From: Bacteroides sp. 519 | GTDB lineage: Bacteria; Bacteroidota; Bacteroidia; Bacteroidales; Bacteroidaceae | DNA length: 64,000 nt | Assembly (NCBI RefSeq): GCF_010500955.1 | Contig: NZ_QVMJ01000001.1 | Location: 500,215-564,214 of the forward strand | Reading direction: 5' to 3' | Made by a program: the position numbers and the translations under genes | The notes under the pieces: generated by a model | Seen by the model: the letters and a program-made list of their open reading frames with translations, nothing else | What the model was told of the DNA's origin: nothing | Database searches by the model: none | In this document: piece after piece, positions 36,732-47,878 of the stretch | Numbering within the stretch: position 1 is the first letter of the stretch | Layout of the letters: the number at the start of each line of letters is the position of its first letter

Positions 36732-36777
36732 GTTCTACGCATAAGGGTTATTCAGTTCTACGCATAAGGGTTATTCA
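36732..36777 (-). repeat. 23-bp tandem duplication inside one CRISPR spacer
   Basis: The spacer at 36721-36782 is 62 nt. It contains a 23-nt unit (GTTCTACGCATAAGGGTTAT plus TCA) twice in tandem, at 36732-36754 and 36755-36777. Without one copy the spacer would be 39 nt. Confidence 0.93.
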
Positions 36778-39700
36778 TGGTGGTTTCAATTCTATACAGT
36801 TCGATTAAGACGCAATAAATATGCTGGTAGACGTACATTGCAAGTGAGTTTCAATTCTATACAGTTCGATTAAGACGATGGCTGTTTCTAATGTGTAATA
36901 TCCATCAGAGATGTTTCAATTCTATACAGTTCGATTAAGACTCATCAATAATGTCTTTTATTTCATCATCGCTAAGTGTTTCAATTCTATACAGTTCGAT
37001 TAAGACTATTCCTGTATTTATCAGTAGAAATATATTGAAATAGTTTCAATTCTATACAGTTCGATTAAGACTTTGCAGGAATGGAAGTAGCTGATATGAA
37101 TAGGGGGTTTCAATTCTATACAGTTCGATTAAGACAAATTAAAAGTCCAGATGATTTAAAATAGAAAGATAGTTTCAATTCTATACAGTTCGATTAAGAC
37201 TTCGGCTCAGGTACTCGGCAGTGAATGTTTTTCCAAGTTTCAATTCTATACAGTTCGATTAAGACAATATAATCGTTCCCTACCCTGTTGTATGCCAAAG
37301 TGTTTCAATTCTATACAGTTCGATTAAGACTGGATGGTGTTCGTGCTGCCGGCGTCCTGAACAACTGTTTCAATTCTATACAGTTCGATTAAGACATTAT
37401 GTTAGCAACACCAGAACTCGGTATAATGATGTTTCAATTCTATACAGTTCGATTAAGACTTTTAACCGGGCAAATAAAACTGTCTACTATTGCCAGTTTC
37501 AATTCTATACAGTTCGATTAAGACCATTGTACACCAATATCAAACATTTTTGTGTAGAAGTTTCAATTCTATACAGTTCGATTAAGACCATACTGTTGTG
37601 CTAGAATTCTAGCAATGTGTACTGAGTTTCAATTCTATACAGTTCGATTAAGACTCTATAACTCCGCTTTTCTTTATTCTCCATGCGGTGTTTCAATTCT
37701 ATACAGTTCGATTAAGACAGAAGTGCAGCTTTTAGAATACTATCTTAATAAGATGTTTCAATTCTATACAGTTCGATTAAGACTCTTTTGCCTGTAAGTA
37801 CACATACACTTTCTCATAGTGTTTCAATTCTATACAGTTCGATTAAGACAGTTTAATGTTACCAAACTTTTCTACACGAAAAGTTGTTTCAATTCTATAC
37901 AGTTCGATTAAGACATATGTTGTAGAGAAACCTTTAGGATCGCCTGCTAAGTTTCAATTCTATACAGTTCGATTAAGACACAAAAAAGAGATGGAAGAAT
38001 ATATCATAGAAATTAAGTTTCAATTCTATACAGTTCGATTAAGACTTTGTCCTTACTAAATATCATCAGCTTAATGTTTTCTGTTTCAATTCTATACAGT
38101 TCGATTAAGACTTTTCGACGTTCTTAACGGCGTCTTCGCGCTGTTTTGTTTCAATTCTATACAGTTCGATTAAGACAAATTATTATGAAAAAGCAGAAAG
38201 CCTATTACCGCCGTTTCAATTCTATACAGTTCGATTAAGACACCGCTGTAACGCGCTTAACATTATTATATAGGTACGTTTCAATTCTATACAGTTCGAT
38301 TAAGACGCTTACGGCGTTACCGTGTCTACGTCTTCGTTACGCGTTTCAATTCTATACAGTTCGATTAAGACGTTCGCGTAATTAAATATTGCGTGATTAT
38401 TTGACGTGTTTCAATTCTATACAGTTCGATTAAGACCCTCCATCACTTTTTGTAGAACGTAACCCATAGTAGTTTCAATTCTATACAGTTCGATTAAGAC
38501 AGTAATCCGAGATTGATGAAGGAAGGAGGAATGTAAGTTTCAATTCTATACAGTTCGATTAAGACGGGTCCAGAATATTCTGCCGGTCTATCCATGCATG
38601 TTTCAATTCTATACAGTTCGATTAAGACTTCTCTTGTAGACAAAGAAGTTACAAGACTTTCTCCGTTTCAATTCTATACAGTTCGATTAAGACCTGAAGG
38701 CTCATGTGTGCCGACATTCTTTCATATAGTTTCAATTCTATACAGTTCGATTAAGACTAAAGTTGAACTTATACGTGAAATTGTACAGTTAAGTTTCAAT
38801 TCTATACAGTTCGATTAAGACCAATACCGAAAGACGATAGTATTTGCGCATTTTGCCGTTTCAATTCTATACAGTTCGATTAAGACCGTTTACGGCGGTT
38901 AATAGTCAAAAGGAGTTTCCGTGTTTCAATTCTATACAGTTCGATTAAGACACTATTTACTTGTTCTACCTGATCGGCTGAAAGTTGTTTCAATTCTATA
39001 CAGTTCGATTAAGACAATATTGAATTATGACAAAAAAGAATGTACTACAATGTTTCAATTCTATACAGTTCGATTAAGACGAATTTCCGGAACAGGAAAG
39101 GTTTGTGAAATACAACGTTTCAATTCTATACAGTTCGATTAAGACGAGATATTCTCGTATCCAACATCTTCGACCCTGTCGAGTTTCAATTCTATACAGT
39201 TCGATTAAGACCGGGGTGGGAAAATATGCACAGAGACAAAGGAAAAGGTTTCAATTCTATACAGTTCGATTAAGACCTGCTTGTTGCAGCTTGGAGACGT
39301 CTATTAATCTTTGTTTCATTCTATACAGTTCGATTAAGACATAATGATATTGAATTTCTTGACCAGGTAATCTAGTTTCAATTCTATACAGTTCGATTAA
39401 GACGGTGATGAAGATGCGATGTTGCTGGATGGTCTCAAGTTTCAATTCTATACAGTTCGATTAAGACTAATACGTTGAACGTTGCAAACTTAAATATTAT
39501 TTTGTTTCAATTCTATACAGTTCGATTAAGACATAGAAGAGGGGTAGAAGGACGTTATATTAAGGTTAGGTTTCAATTCTATACAGTTCGATTAAGACCG
39601 CCACGTGAAGTTGCTTGTGTTTTCCAGAAACCGCGTTTCAATTCTATACAGTTCGATTAAGACGAGGAAATGAGTAGTTTACTGGTTGGAGATAATAAAG

Positions 39701-42700
39701 TTTCAATTCTATACAGTTCGATTAAGACTGAAGGACGTTTGTATTTCGATAACAAAGAAGACCTAAGTTTCAATTCTATACAGTTCGATTAAGACTCTAT
39801 ACTATTACCCTACAGCAATAGGAACAATTGCGTTTCAATTCTATACAGTTCGATTAAGACTGCACTCATCCTCCAAACTTATTCCAACCTTACTACGTTT
39901 CAATTCTATACAGTTCGATTAAGACGGATTTGAACGCAGGTTTTGTTCGATGGTTGACTGACGTTTCAATTCTATACAGTTCGATTAAGACAATAATATT
40001 TGTTTCAAAAATGAGCCATTTGACAGTGTTTCAATTCTATACAGTTCGATTAAGACAACCAAGTTCAACATCAGATATTGACATTGTTGCTTGTTTCAAT
40101 TCTATACAGTTCGATTAAGACAAAACTGAATAAAATTGAATGAGAAAGGAATAAATCAGTTTCAATTCTATACAGTTCGATTAAGACAATCACGAGGACA
40201 AAGTTTTTGAGATATTTCCTTTATGTTTCAATTCTATACAGTTCGATTAAGACGTAGTATTCAATATTACTCTATCTTCAAAAACTAGTTTCAATTCTAT
40301 ACAGTTCGATTAAGACTTAAAGGAATTGTCTCTAATTGAAAGCGTGCTCGAAGTTTCAATTCTATACAGTTCGATTAAGACATAGCATCACACACCCGGT
40401 TCCTACAGGTAGGTAGTTTCAATTCTATACAGTTCGATTAAGACATGTCCTAATGTGCGGGCAAATACGGAAGGATCCTGTCGTTTCAATTCTATACAGT
40501 TCGATTAAGACACTATCCAGTCTGGCATAAGTCATCGGATTGGCTTGTTTCAATTCTATACAGTTCGATTAAGACACGACGCACAACATACTCACCAAGC
40601 TTTTCATTCATCGTTTCAATTCTATACAGTTCGATTAAGACTCCGAGTCTACCATTCTTGAATATGCTTCTACTTTTGTTTCAATTCTATACAGTTCGAT
40701 TAAGACAGTCAAATGTGTTCCTACCTAAAGAAGTTGCATCTAGTTTCAATTCTATACAGTTCGATTAAGACAGCGCAGTTTTGTGTAGCCGAGAGCATTT
40801 TTGCCAGGTTTCAATTCTATACAGTTCGATTAAGACACACAGGAAGTGTTTGATTCGTTAGGTTCGACTATCGTTTCAATTCTATACAGTTCGATTAAGA
40901 CTATACGACTTCCACATTTTACCCTCATACACTCCTGAGTTTCAATTCTATACAGTTCGATTAAGACAAGGGAAATACTTAGGTTCATCGCTATCACTCC
41001 AATGTTTCAATTCTATACAGTTCGATTAAGACATGAAGATGCAGATGGAGAAGAAGAATCTGTTTCTTGTTTCAATTCTATACAGTTCGATTAAGACTGT
41101 AATCGCATATCAAAAAGGTGTAAAAACTAAACAGTTTCAATTCTATACAGTTCGATTAAGACGAATCTTGGGGAAATGCAGGTAAGTTGAAGCTAAGTAG
41201 TTTCAATTCTATACAGTTCGATTAAGACATAGCATCATACATATCCATTTTCAGGTGCAATTATTTCAATTCTATACAGTTCGATTAAGACGAAGCCCTA
41301 CCTGCATAGGGGTAACTTCTTGACGTGTTTCAATTCTATACAGTTCGATTAAGACTCTTGGGTTCATACTTTTACATTAGAGCTGGTTGTTTGTTTCAAT
41401 TCTATACAGTTCGATTAAGACCCAGATCTGTGTATAATCATCACTAAATTCATAGTAGTTTCAATTCTATACAGTTCGATTAAGACACGAACCTGATAGG
41501 GCGTCGATGTATTGCTGTAGGTGTTTCAATTCTATACAGTTCGATTAAGACACTTTCTGAGTCTCATATCCAACCGGAATCTTTCGTTTCAATTCTATAC
41601 AGTTCGATTAAGACTTTGAGCAATGACGTTTACTCTTTTGAGATAATCCTGTTTCAATTCTATACAGTTCGATTAAGACTTCTTTATCTCAAAACAGTTA
41701 CTTACATCTTATACTGTTTCAATTCTATACAGTTCGATTAAGACGAAAATTCGATTGCTAAAGATGAAAAGACAGGAAATCGTTTCAATTCTATACAGTT
41801 CGATTAAGACTATTCTGCTAAATACTTAAAAAAAGGATATAGTAGTTTCAATTCTATACAGTTCGATTAAGACTCTGATAAAGTGAGTTTCGTGTATAAA
41901 GGCATCAAAGTTTCAATTCTATACAGTTCGATTAAGACAAGTAGATTATGGCTCTGGAACTCTAAATTTCATTGTTTCAATTCTATACAGTTCGATTAAG
42001 ACATATATTCTTCTTCGGTTAATCCATCTTCTATCTCATGTTTCAATTCTATACAGTTCGATTAAGACACCCTAGCGGTATGGCATTTAAAATTCAATAT
42101 ATCCAGTTTCAATTCTATACAGTTCGATTAAGACTTAAAGGAACTGCCTCTAATTGAGAGTGTGCTCGAATGTTTCAATTCTATACAGTTCGATTAAGAC
42201 GAATAGGAGAATTTTACCGCAAACAAGAAAAATAGTTTCAATTCTATACAGTTCGATTAAGACTGATTTATTTTAGTTATGCGGTGTCTTAATCTCGATG
42301 TTTCAATTCTATACAGTTCGATTAAGACCGATTAGCCTATTCGGGCTGTCTAAAGGTAAACGGAGTTTCAATTCTATACAGTTCGATTAAGACATTCAGA
42401 CAGTTAGGTATCGTTTCTAGGTGTTTTCGGTTTCAATTCTATACAGTTCGATTAAGACTAAAAGAGCTTTCTCTTGTAGAAAGCGTTCTTGAAGTTTCAA
42501 TTCTATACAGTTCGATTAAGACTGCATTTTTATGAATTATTAACCGATTTTCAACAGTGTTTCAATTCTATACAGTTCGATTAAGACCGGGATCAAATAC
42601 ATACGTTTCAGTAAATGTTTCCGTGTTTCAATTCTATACAGTTCGATTAAGACTATGTGAACCGTCTTTCAAATGGTTAACTTTGCAACAGTTTCAATTC

Positions 42701-44792
42701 TATACAGTTCGATTAAGACGGTTATGTCTCCTTCTAAAATATCGTACGAAATAACTGTTTCAATTCTATACAGTTCGATTAAGACTATTGTTATTACTTC
42801 CTGTTTCATCCTAGATAAACCGTTTCAATTCTATACAGTTCGATTAAGACTAATGAATCGTTTGATGACCTATTTAATGAAGATGTTTCAATTCTATACA
42901 GTTCGATTAAGACTGAAACGATTCGGGATTCTGTGATAGATGAAGAGATGTTTCAATTCTATACAGTTCGATTAAGACAAAAACAAAGAAACGCGTATTC
43001 TTATGAAGTCCGGAGTTTCAATTCTATACAGTTCGATTAAGACGAGCTCGGCGCAGCGTTCAATGTACCGGGATCGATGTTTCAATTCTATACAGTTCGA
43101 TTAAGACCCGAATTAATCACCAACTTAACAAATAAGTTGAGAAGTTTCAATTCTATACAGTTCGATTAAGACACGGAGGCTGGGTCGACCCAACCGCATA
43201 ATAATTAGTTTCAATTCTATACAGTTCGATTAAGACGCAACTGCATGGAATAATTATTTTGCTGATTACATGAGTTTCAATTCTATACAGTTCGATTAAG
43301 ACTCTAAGGCAGGTGTATTCAGTGAAATAGCTTCTGATGTTTCAATTCTATACAGTTCGATTAAGACTTCATTGCTGCTGGTCTAAATATAACGAATGTT
43401 CGTTTCAATTCTATACAGTTCGATTAAGACTTTAAACCTATTTCTTTGCAAATAATCTTTAAGTATGTTTCAATTCTATACAGTTCGATTAAGACAGTAG
43501 TGTCAAACAGAAGTTCCGAATTTGAATATGTGTTTCAATTCTATACAGTTCGATTAAGACCTGATTCGGTAGACTTTCCCTTTGTTTCATCCCAGTTTCA
43601 ATTCTATACAGTTCGATTAAGACTTTTGAATGGCTGAATCTAATTCGATGCACTTCGGAAGTTTCAATTCTATACAGTTCGATTAAGACTCAAAATTAAC
43701 CGAGAACGACGCTTTATCTCCATCGTTTCAATTCTATACAGTTCGATTAAGACCTTTACCGGAACATCATGCGTGTAATTTTCGTTAAAGTTTCAATTCT
43801 ATACAGTTCGATTAAGACGGGCGAAGCCCTACCCGCATGGGGGTAACCTTTTGAGTTTCAATTCTATACAGTTCGATTAAGACAATATGAGGATGCTGCG
43901 GTTTCACTGGCTGACATAGGTTTCAATTCTATACAGTTCGATTAAGACTTGTACCTTTGCGTAAATTCTAAAAGTATATAAGAAGTTTCAATTCTATACA
44001 GTTCGATTAAGACCTCTATCGCGCACTCGGTCAGTATTCAAAAAAAGCTGTTTCAATTCTATACAGTTCGATTAAGACATAGAGTACTTGTCTTTCAAAT
44101 CTTTGTCCGAAATTCGTTTCAATTCTATACAGTTCGATTAAGACGATGCTTGGGCTTTATGCGGTCTAGGGAAAGAAGTAGTTTCAATTCTATACAGTTC
44201 GATTAAGACACTGACATACAGCAAATTGAGATAATGCTTAAAAAATGTTTCAATTCTATACAGTTCGATTAAGACGATTATGGAGCATATACCAGTAGAA
44301 AGCGTTTCTTGTTTCAATTCTATACAGTTCGATTAAGACCCTAGTATCTTTATATTGTTTGAGTTGCCTTTCATGTTTCAATTCTATACAGTTCGATTAA
44401 GACTGTCGAGCTTCGCGCTGGCTCTAAGATTGTGAAATCTGTTTCAATTCTATACAGTTCGATTAAGACAACCCGCCATCAAATTAGAAAAATGTTCGAT
44501 CTAACGTTTCAATTCTATACAGTTCGATTAAGACAAATACGCTTCCTTAATAGCTGCTGCGCCTGATTTGTGTTTCAATTCTATACAGTTCGATTAAGAC
44601 CAAGTTATATGTGGGGTATCTATTCAAATCAAAAGTTTCAATTCTATACAGTTCGATTAAGACAGGATTTCATTTCTTCAATTGCTTGGGTTACACTAGT
44701 TTCAATTCTATACAGTTCGATTAAGACTTTATCAATTTCGAAGTCTTTTGGTTTTTCAAACTTGTTTCAATTCTATACAGTTCGATTAAGAC

Positions 44793-45009
44793 CCCTCAAC
44801 TTTTCAACCCCTTTCACATTGATAATCAGTTACAAAACAACAATACAAAGCCATGTTTTTACATAAAAATTCTGTCGACCTATAAAAGTAAGAAATCCCT
44901 GGGAGATCGACATGATATCTAACAAATTGAAAATCAATACGTCAAAGATCACTTTGATAACCCACGACATTCCTCATTCAATCTTATAACATGGACCGAC
45001 AAACACAGT
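44793..45009 (-). promoter_or_regulatory. CRISPR leader
   Basis: A 217-bp AT-rich non-coding stretch lies between the last repeat and cas2. Its position next to the adaptation genes, and the repeat polarity, mark it as the leader carrying the pre-crRNA promoter and the integration signals. GTCGACC (44874-44880 area) and GATCGAC about 25 bp further form a short inverted repeat. No precise promoter could be placed. Confidence 0.75.
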
Positions 45010-45273
45010 TTATAGGAAAATATCAATATTGCTTCGTTCTCTTCCAACAATTTCCTTGTCGATCCAATTTTGCTGATGCCCTTTGAAGATAATGATACTA
45101 TCCTCATCTTCTTCCATAAAATTCTTTGCCAAAGATACTAATTCTTTCAAACGAACCTCTGAAATCTCTCCCTCAAACACTGAATTTTGTATCCAGTTAA
45201 GATACTTGCGACATAATTTGAGCATCTTGACAACTCGTTTCTCTCCAAAATCATACACTAGAACAACATACAT
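45010..45273 (-). CDS. cas2: CRISPR adaptation endonuclease Cas2
   Basis: 87 residues from ATG at 45273, which gives the canonical MYVVLVYDFGEKRVVKML opening; an in-frame TTG nine bases earlier overlaps the end of cas1. The first beta strand with the conserved Asp (VYDFGEKRV) is present, followed by NWIQNSVFEGEIS, the usual Cas2 second motif, and IIIFKGHQQ. Cas2 dimers bridge Cas1 dimers in the integrase complex that inserts new spacers at the leader. It is the last gene of the operon, 2 nt after cas1 and 217 bp from the array. Confidence 0.96.
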   Translation of the reverse strand: MYVVLVYDFGEKRVVKMLKLCRKYLNWIQNSVFEGEISEVRLKELVSLAKNFMEEDEDSIIIFKGHQQNWIDKEIVGRERSNIDIFL

Positions 45274-45275
45274 AA

Positions 45276-46292
45276 TTACCAATACATTTTAAGAGGTTTA
45301 TATTCTTCAATATTCAGTAAATGCTTAGATAACTTGTAGCATTCCAATTTCACCAAATGACGGTAGCTAACACTTCGGTTCAACGTTTTATGTTTGATTG
45401 TTTCAGTAAGTTTATCCTCAATTGCTTTAATAAAGATCTTTTTACCAGCTTGATTTAACAAACACCGATTAAGCTTCTTGTCGAAATGTTTCTCCTGAAT
45501 TTCTTTTTTATTAAGCACTTTGAAGATAACTTTATCAATAATAATAGGCTTAAATATTTCTGCTACGTCCAGTGCCAACGAATATCTTCTTTCACCCGGA
45601 GTATGAAGAAAACTGATTGTAGGATTTAGCTGGGTTTGATGAATAGCCCTCAAACAAACAGTGTAGCAAATCATATTACCAAATGAAATTAGAGCATTAA
45701 CCTCGTTCTGTGGAGGCTGTTTGGTACGAACACCCATAGTAAACTCCCCCAAAATAAGATTAAATGCCTGATAATAGTTATGCCTTATTAACCCCTCTAT
45801 TCCCATAAGTTCGTCAACAGAAGTAGTGTTTGGAATTCGGGAAGCATAATTCTTGATGCAATTTATTATATCTTCCACATCTTTGCCACGCCTGTTATAA
45901 TATTGAAGATTCTTCACCATATTATGAACAGCAGCTTCAATGAACTTTTGAGCAATAGCTATACGTTTCTTCTTGTTCTGATAAAAAGACGTTTGTGCCA
46001 GTAACATTCTTCCCGAAAGAAGTGAGTCTTTTGGCATAAAAGAGCCAGTATAGTTCTCATAATAATCAAAGAAATGTACAGCTATGTCTTTTTGTCCGAG
46101 GAAGTTGAACAAAGCACTGTTGGCTCGTAAAGAACCGAAGACATAAAATTCACTAATATCTTCAACTGGTAAATAACGGGGTTGACCATCTCTTTCCCTA
46201 CCATCTCCATCTTCCGAAACCGGAGTGAACTTAAGTGTATTGTCTTTCCTTTCCAATACTCCCGGATTAAACAAATAAAATGTCTTTTTCAT
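45276..46292 (-). CDS. cas1: CRISPR integrase Cas1
   Basis: 338 residues, a normal length for type I-B Cas1. The N-terminal beta domain (KTFYLFNPGVLERKDNTLKF, VEDISEFYVFGSL) is followed by the helical catalytic domain with MGIEGLIRHNYYQAFN (metal-binding Glu), NALISFGNMICYTVC, FLHTPGERRYSLALDVAEIF (His and Asp) and a basic C-terminus. Cas1 catalyses spacer integration at the leader-repeat junction. It overlaps cas4 by ATGA (46289-46292). All expected catalytic residues are visible, so adaptation should be functional. Confidence 0.97.
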   Translation of the reverse strand: MKKTFYLFNPGVLERKDNTLKFTPVSEDGDGRERDGQPRYLPVEDISEFYVFGSLRANSALFNFLGQKDIAVHFFDYYENYTGSFMPKDSLLSGRMLLAQTSFYQNKKKRIAIAQKFIEAAVHNMVKNLQYYNRRGKDVEDIINCIKNYASRIPNTTSVDELMGIEGLIRHNYYQAFNLILGEFTMGVRTKQPPQNEVNALISFGNMICYTVCLRAIHQTQLNPTISFLHTPGERRYSLALDVAEIFKPIIIDKVIFKVLNKKEIQEKHFDKKLNRCLLNQAGKKIFIKAIEDKLTETIKHKTLNRSVSYRHLVKLECYKLSKHLLNIEEYKPLKMYW

Positions 46293-46801
46293 AGTTCTTC
46301 CTCTCCACTATAGCAAAAATCAAAATAGCTGCAATTTCTACAAATTTTAGTTCTCTCAATTGGCGGACAGGTATCCGATTCTCCAATGGTTTCAATTTCT
46401 TTTTCCATTTTCTGAATGGATTCCCTGTCTATACTGCTCAAGATAATTGTATCTTTTTTCCGTAATAACGGATATTCTAAGATACCCGATACTCCTGTTA
46501 TTCCATTGCGTTCGAACACATAAATGTAGTATTTTAACTGCCATTCATGGGCTGACTCAATTTTATTGGACTTCTTGATTTCATGAATGATTTTGTTTTT
46601 GGTATCATAGAAATCAACCTTGATACCATCTAGTTCAATCTCTTCATACTTGTACGAACGTTGTTGATAACTATTCTCATGAATCATCTTGCCCTCATAA
46701 ACAAGGTCGGAAGTATGCTCCATGTTGATGTTGTTTATAAACAACCAGAGTTTTCGTTTACAAACAAAAAAATAATTGAAATGAGTACCGGTGATGTGCA
46801 T
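46289..46801 (-). CDS. cas4: CRISPR adaptation nuclease Cas4
   Basis: 170 residues. It opens ITGTHFNYFFVCKRKLWLFI with the first cluster Cys in FVCKRKLW. The RecB-like nuclease motif is EIELDGIKVDFYD then IIHEIKKSNKIE (Asp, Glu-x-Lys). The C-terminal cysteines KICRNCSYFDFCYSGEEEL complete the four-Cys iron-sulfur site. Cas4 trims prespacers and selects PAM-proximal ends before Cas1-Cas2 integration. It lies 11 nt after cas7 and is coupled to cas1 by a 4-bp overlap. Confidence 0.96.
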   Translation of the reverse strand: MHITGTHFNYFFVCKRKLWLFINNINMEHTSDLVYEGKMIHENSYQQRSYKYEEIELDGIKVDFYDTKNKIIHEIKKSNKIESAHEWQLKYYIYVFERNGITGVSGILEYPLLRKKDTIILSSIDRESIQKMEKEIETIGESDTCPPIERTKICRNCSYFDFCYSGEEEL

Positions 46802-46812
46802 AAATGCTAAAA

Positions 46813-47868
46813 CTAGATTTGATTCTCGTAATCGAATGCTAGCATTCGTTCAGTTAATTTTTCTACAGCTTTGTCCAATGCGTCTGCCGATTCATTCTCT
46901 GTAACAATGTATCCGGAACAGGGCAATGTAATGAATAATTCTGCACCTGCCGTTTCATCAATAATTGGTTTTGCTCTTTTTTCGTTATCTTCTACCAATT
47001 TGGCACGAATAGCTCCTGCCAGTGTATTAGCATTATCACTGATAGCTACAGCCAATGTTTCCATTAAACTGAATGTTCGGGCTTGATTAGACGAAATACG
47101 CCAGTTGATTATGGCTTTTGCAATCGCGGGAATAGCTTTGTTCCTTTGTTCCTGAGGCATAACAAGACATTCACCAAAAGCATTTTTGGAAAGAATCCAT
47201 CCTTTTCCTTTCAGCTCTTCTACCTTCTCCTGAGTTATTTCCGGCTCAAACTGATTCGTTTGTACAGAGAATAATGTACGTAAGTCTATAGCAACATCAT
47301 ATACAAAGAGTCCTGCTGCCCGGGCATTATCCGGTATCCATTTGCGATATAGGCTTCTGTCTGTTCCATCAAGTAAGTTTTCTATTTCTTCAGCACTCAT
47401 AAGGTTTCCCTTTATATCACGAACGGTTACTTTATGCAATTCAGGTTTGTCACTTCTGTCGAAAGATACGTTCTCACTGTGGCGACTTCCGAGAAGCGGA
47501 TGTAAAGGACGCATTGCGGATATAGATAACGGGCTTCTTCGTTTTAATGTCCTACTTTTACCACCTTGAGATGCCGACATCCATCCGCCAATTATCTGGT
47601 CATAGTATTGTGGATCGCAAAGAGATAATACTTCTTTTTCGTCCAAGCCATTTTTGTTGTTCAGTCCGAATACGAATTCTACAGCAGCAGGAGCTGTTTC
47701 TAACTCAGTACATATATCATCAATAATGCTTCGTTTAACTTGTTGCCCACTTGAAAATGGCATTCGTACATTAAATACAGGGTCCCAATAGAACTTTTGT
47801 CCGTTTTCAACACAAAAAACAGTATGATCTGCGTGGCGTAAGCCTCTGATATAGATAAATGGATTCAT
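46813..47868 (-). CDS. cas7: Cascade backbone protein Cas7 (Cst2/DevR-like)
   Basis: 351 residues. Recognisable features are the N-terminal IYIRGLRHADHTVF strand, the MPFSSGQQVKRSIIDDI helix typical of Cst2/DevR proteins, MRPLHPLLGSRHSENVSFDR, and a late KAIINWRISSNQARTFSLME helix. Cas7 subunits polymerise along the crRNA spacer to form the backbone of the interference complex and hold the DNA target. It sits between the large subunit gene (10 nt upstream) and cas4. I assign it from motif memory and operon position. Confidence 0.88.
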   Translation of the reverse strand: MNPFIYIRGLRHADHTVFCVENGQKFYWDPVFNVRMPFSSGQQVKRSIIDDICTELETAPAAVEFVFGLNNKNGLDEKEVLSLCDPQYYDQIIGGWMSASQGGKSRTLKRRSPLSISAMRPLHPLLGSRHSENVSFDRSDKPELHKVTVRDIKGNLMSAEEIENLLDGTDRSLYRKWIPDNARAAGLFVYDVAIDLRTLFSVQTNQFEPEITQEKVEELKGKGWILSKNAFGECLVMPQEQRNKAIPAIAKAIINWRISSNQARTFSLMETLAVAISDNANTLAGAIRAKLVEDNEKRAKPIIDETAGAELFITLPCSGYIVTENESADALDKAVEKLTERMLAFDYENQI

Positions 47869-47878
47869 AGTAATTATT

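Larger units (their letters stand above)
32533..44792 (-). CRISPR. Type I-B-like CRISPR array, 189 repeats and 188 spacers
   Basis: By hand count there are 189 copies of a 29-nt repeat, from 32533 to 44764 (start of last copy), mean period 65.06. On the plus strand the repeat begins GTTTCAATTC and ends CGATTAAGAC; its reverse complement ends ATTGAAAC, the usual 8-nt crRNA 5' handle of type I-B systems. The array is therefore read leftwards, with the leader at 44793-45009 beside cas2. Spacers are mostly 34-38 nt, with one of 62 nt (36721-36782). Two variant repeats were seen: 39313-39340 lacks one base and 41263-41291 starts with A instead of G. The leader-distal repeat is intact. Two spacers are exactly duplicated, and several spacer families are near-identical. 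Short open frames inside (repeating SILYSSIKT or FQFYTVRLR) are repeat artefacts. Confidence 0.99.

Noticed and set aside
40382..41262. Spacers 40382-40415 and 41229-41262 as one family
   Set aside because: They share only about 13 bases at one end (ATAGCATCA-ACA), too little to claim a common target.
32581..44866. Many 60-98-codon frames inside the CRISPR region with SILYSSIKT, FQFYTVRLR or FNSIQFD repeats
   Set aside because: They are translations of the 29-nt repeat in its three frames and end whenever a spacer has a stop; not genes.
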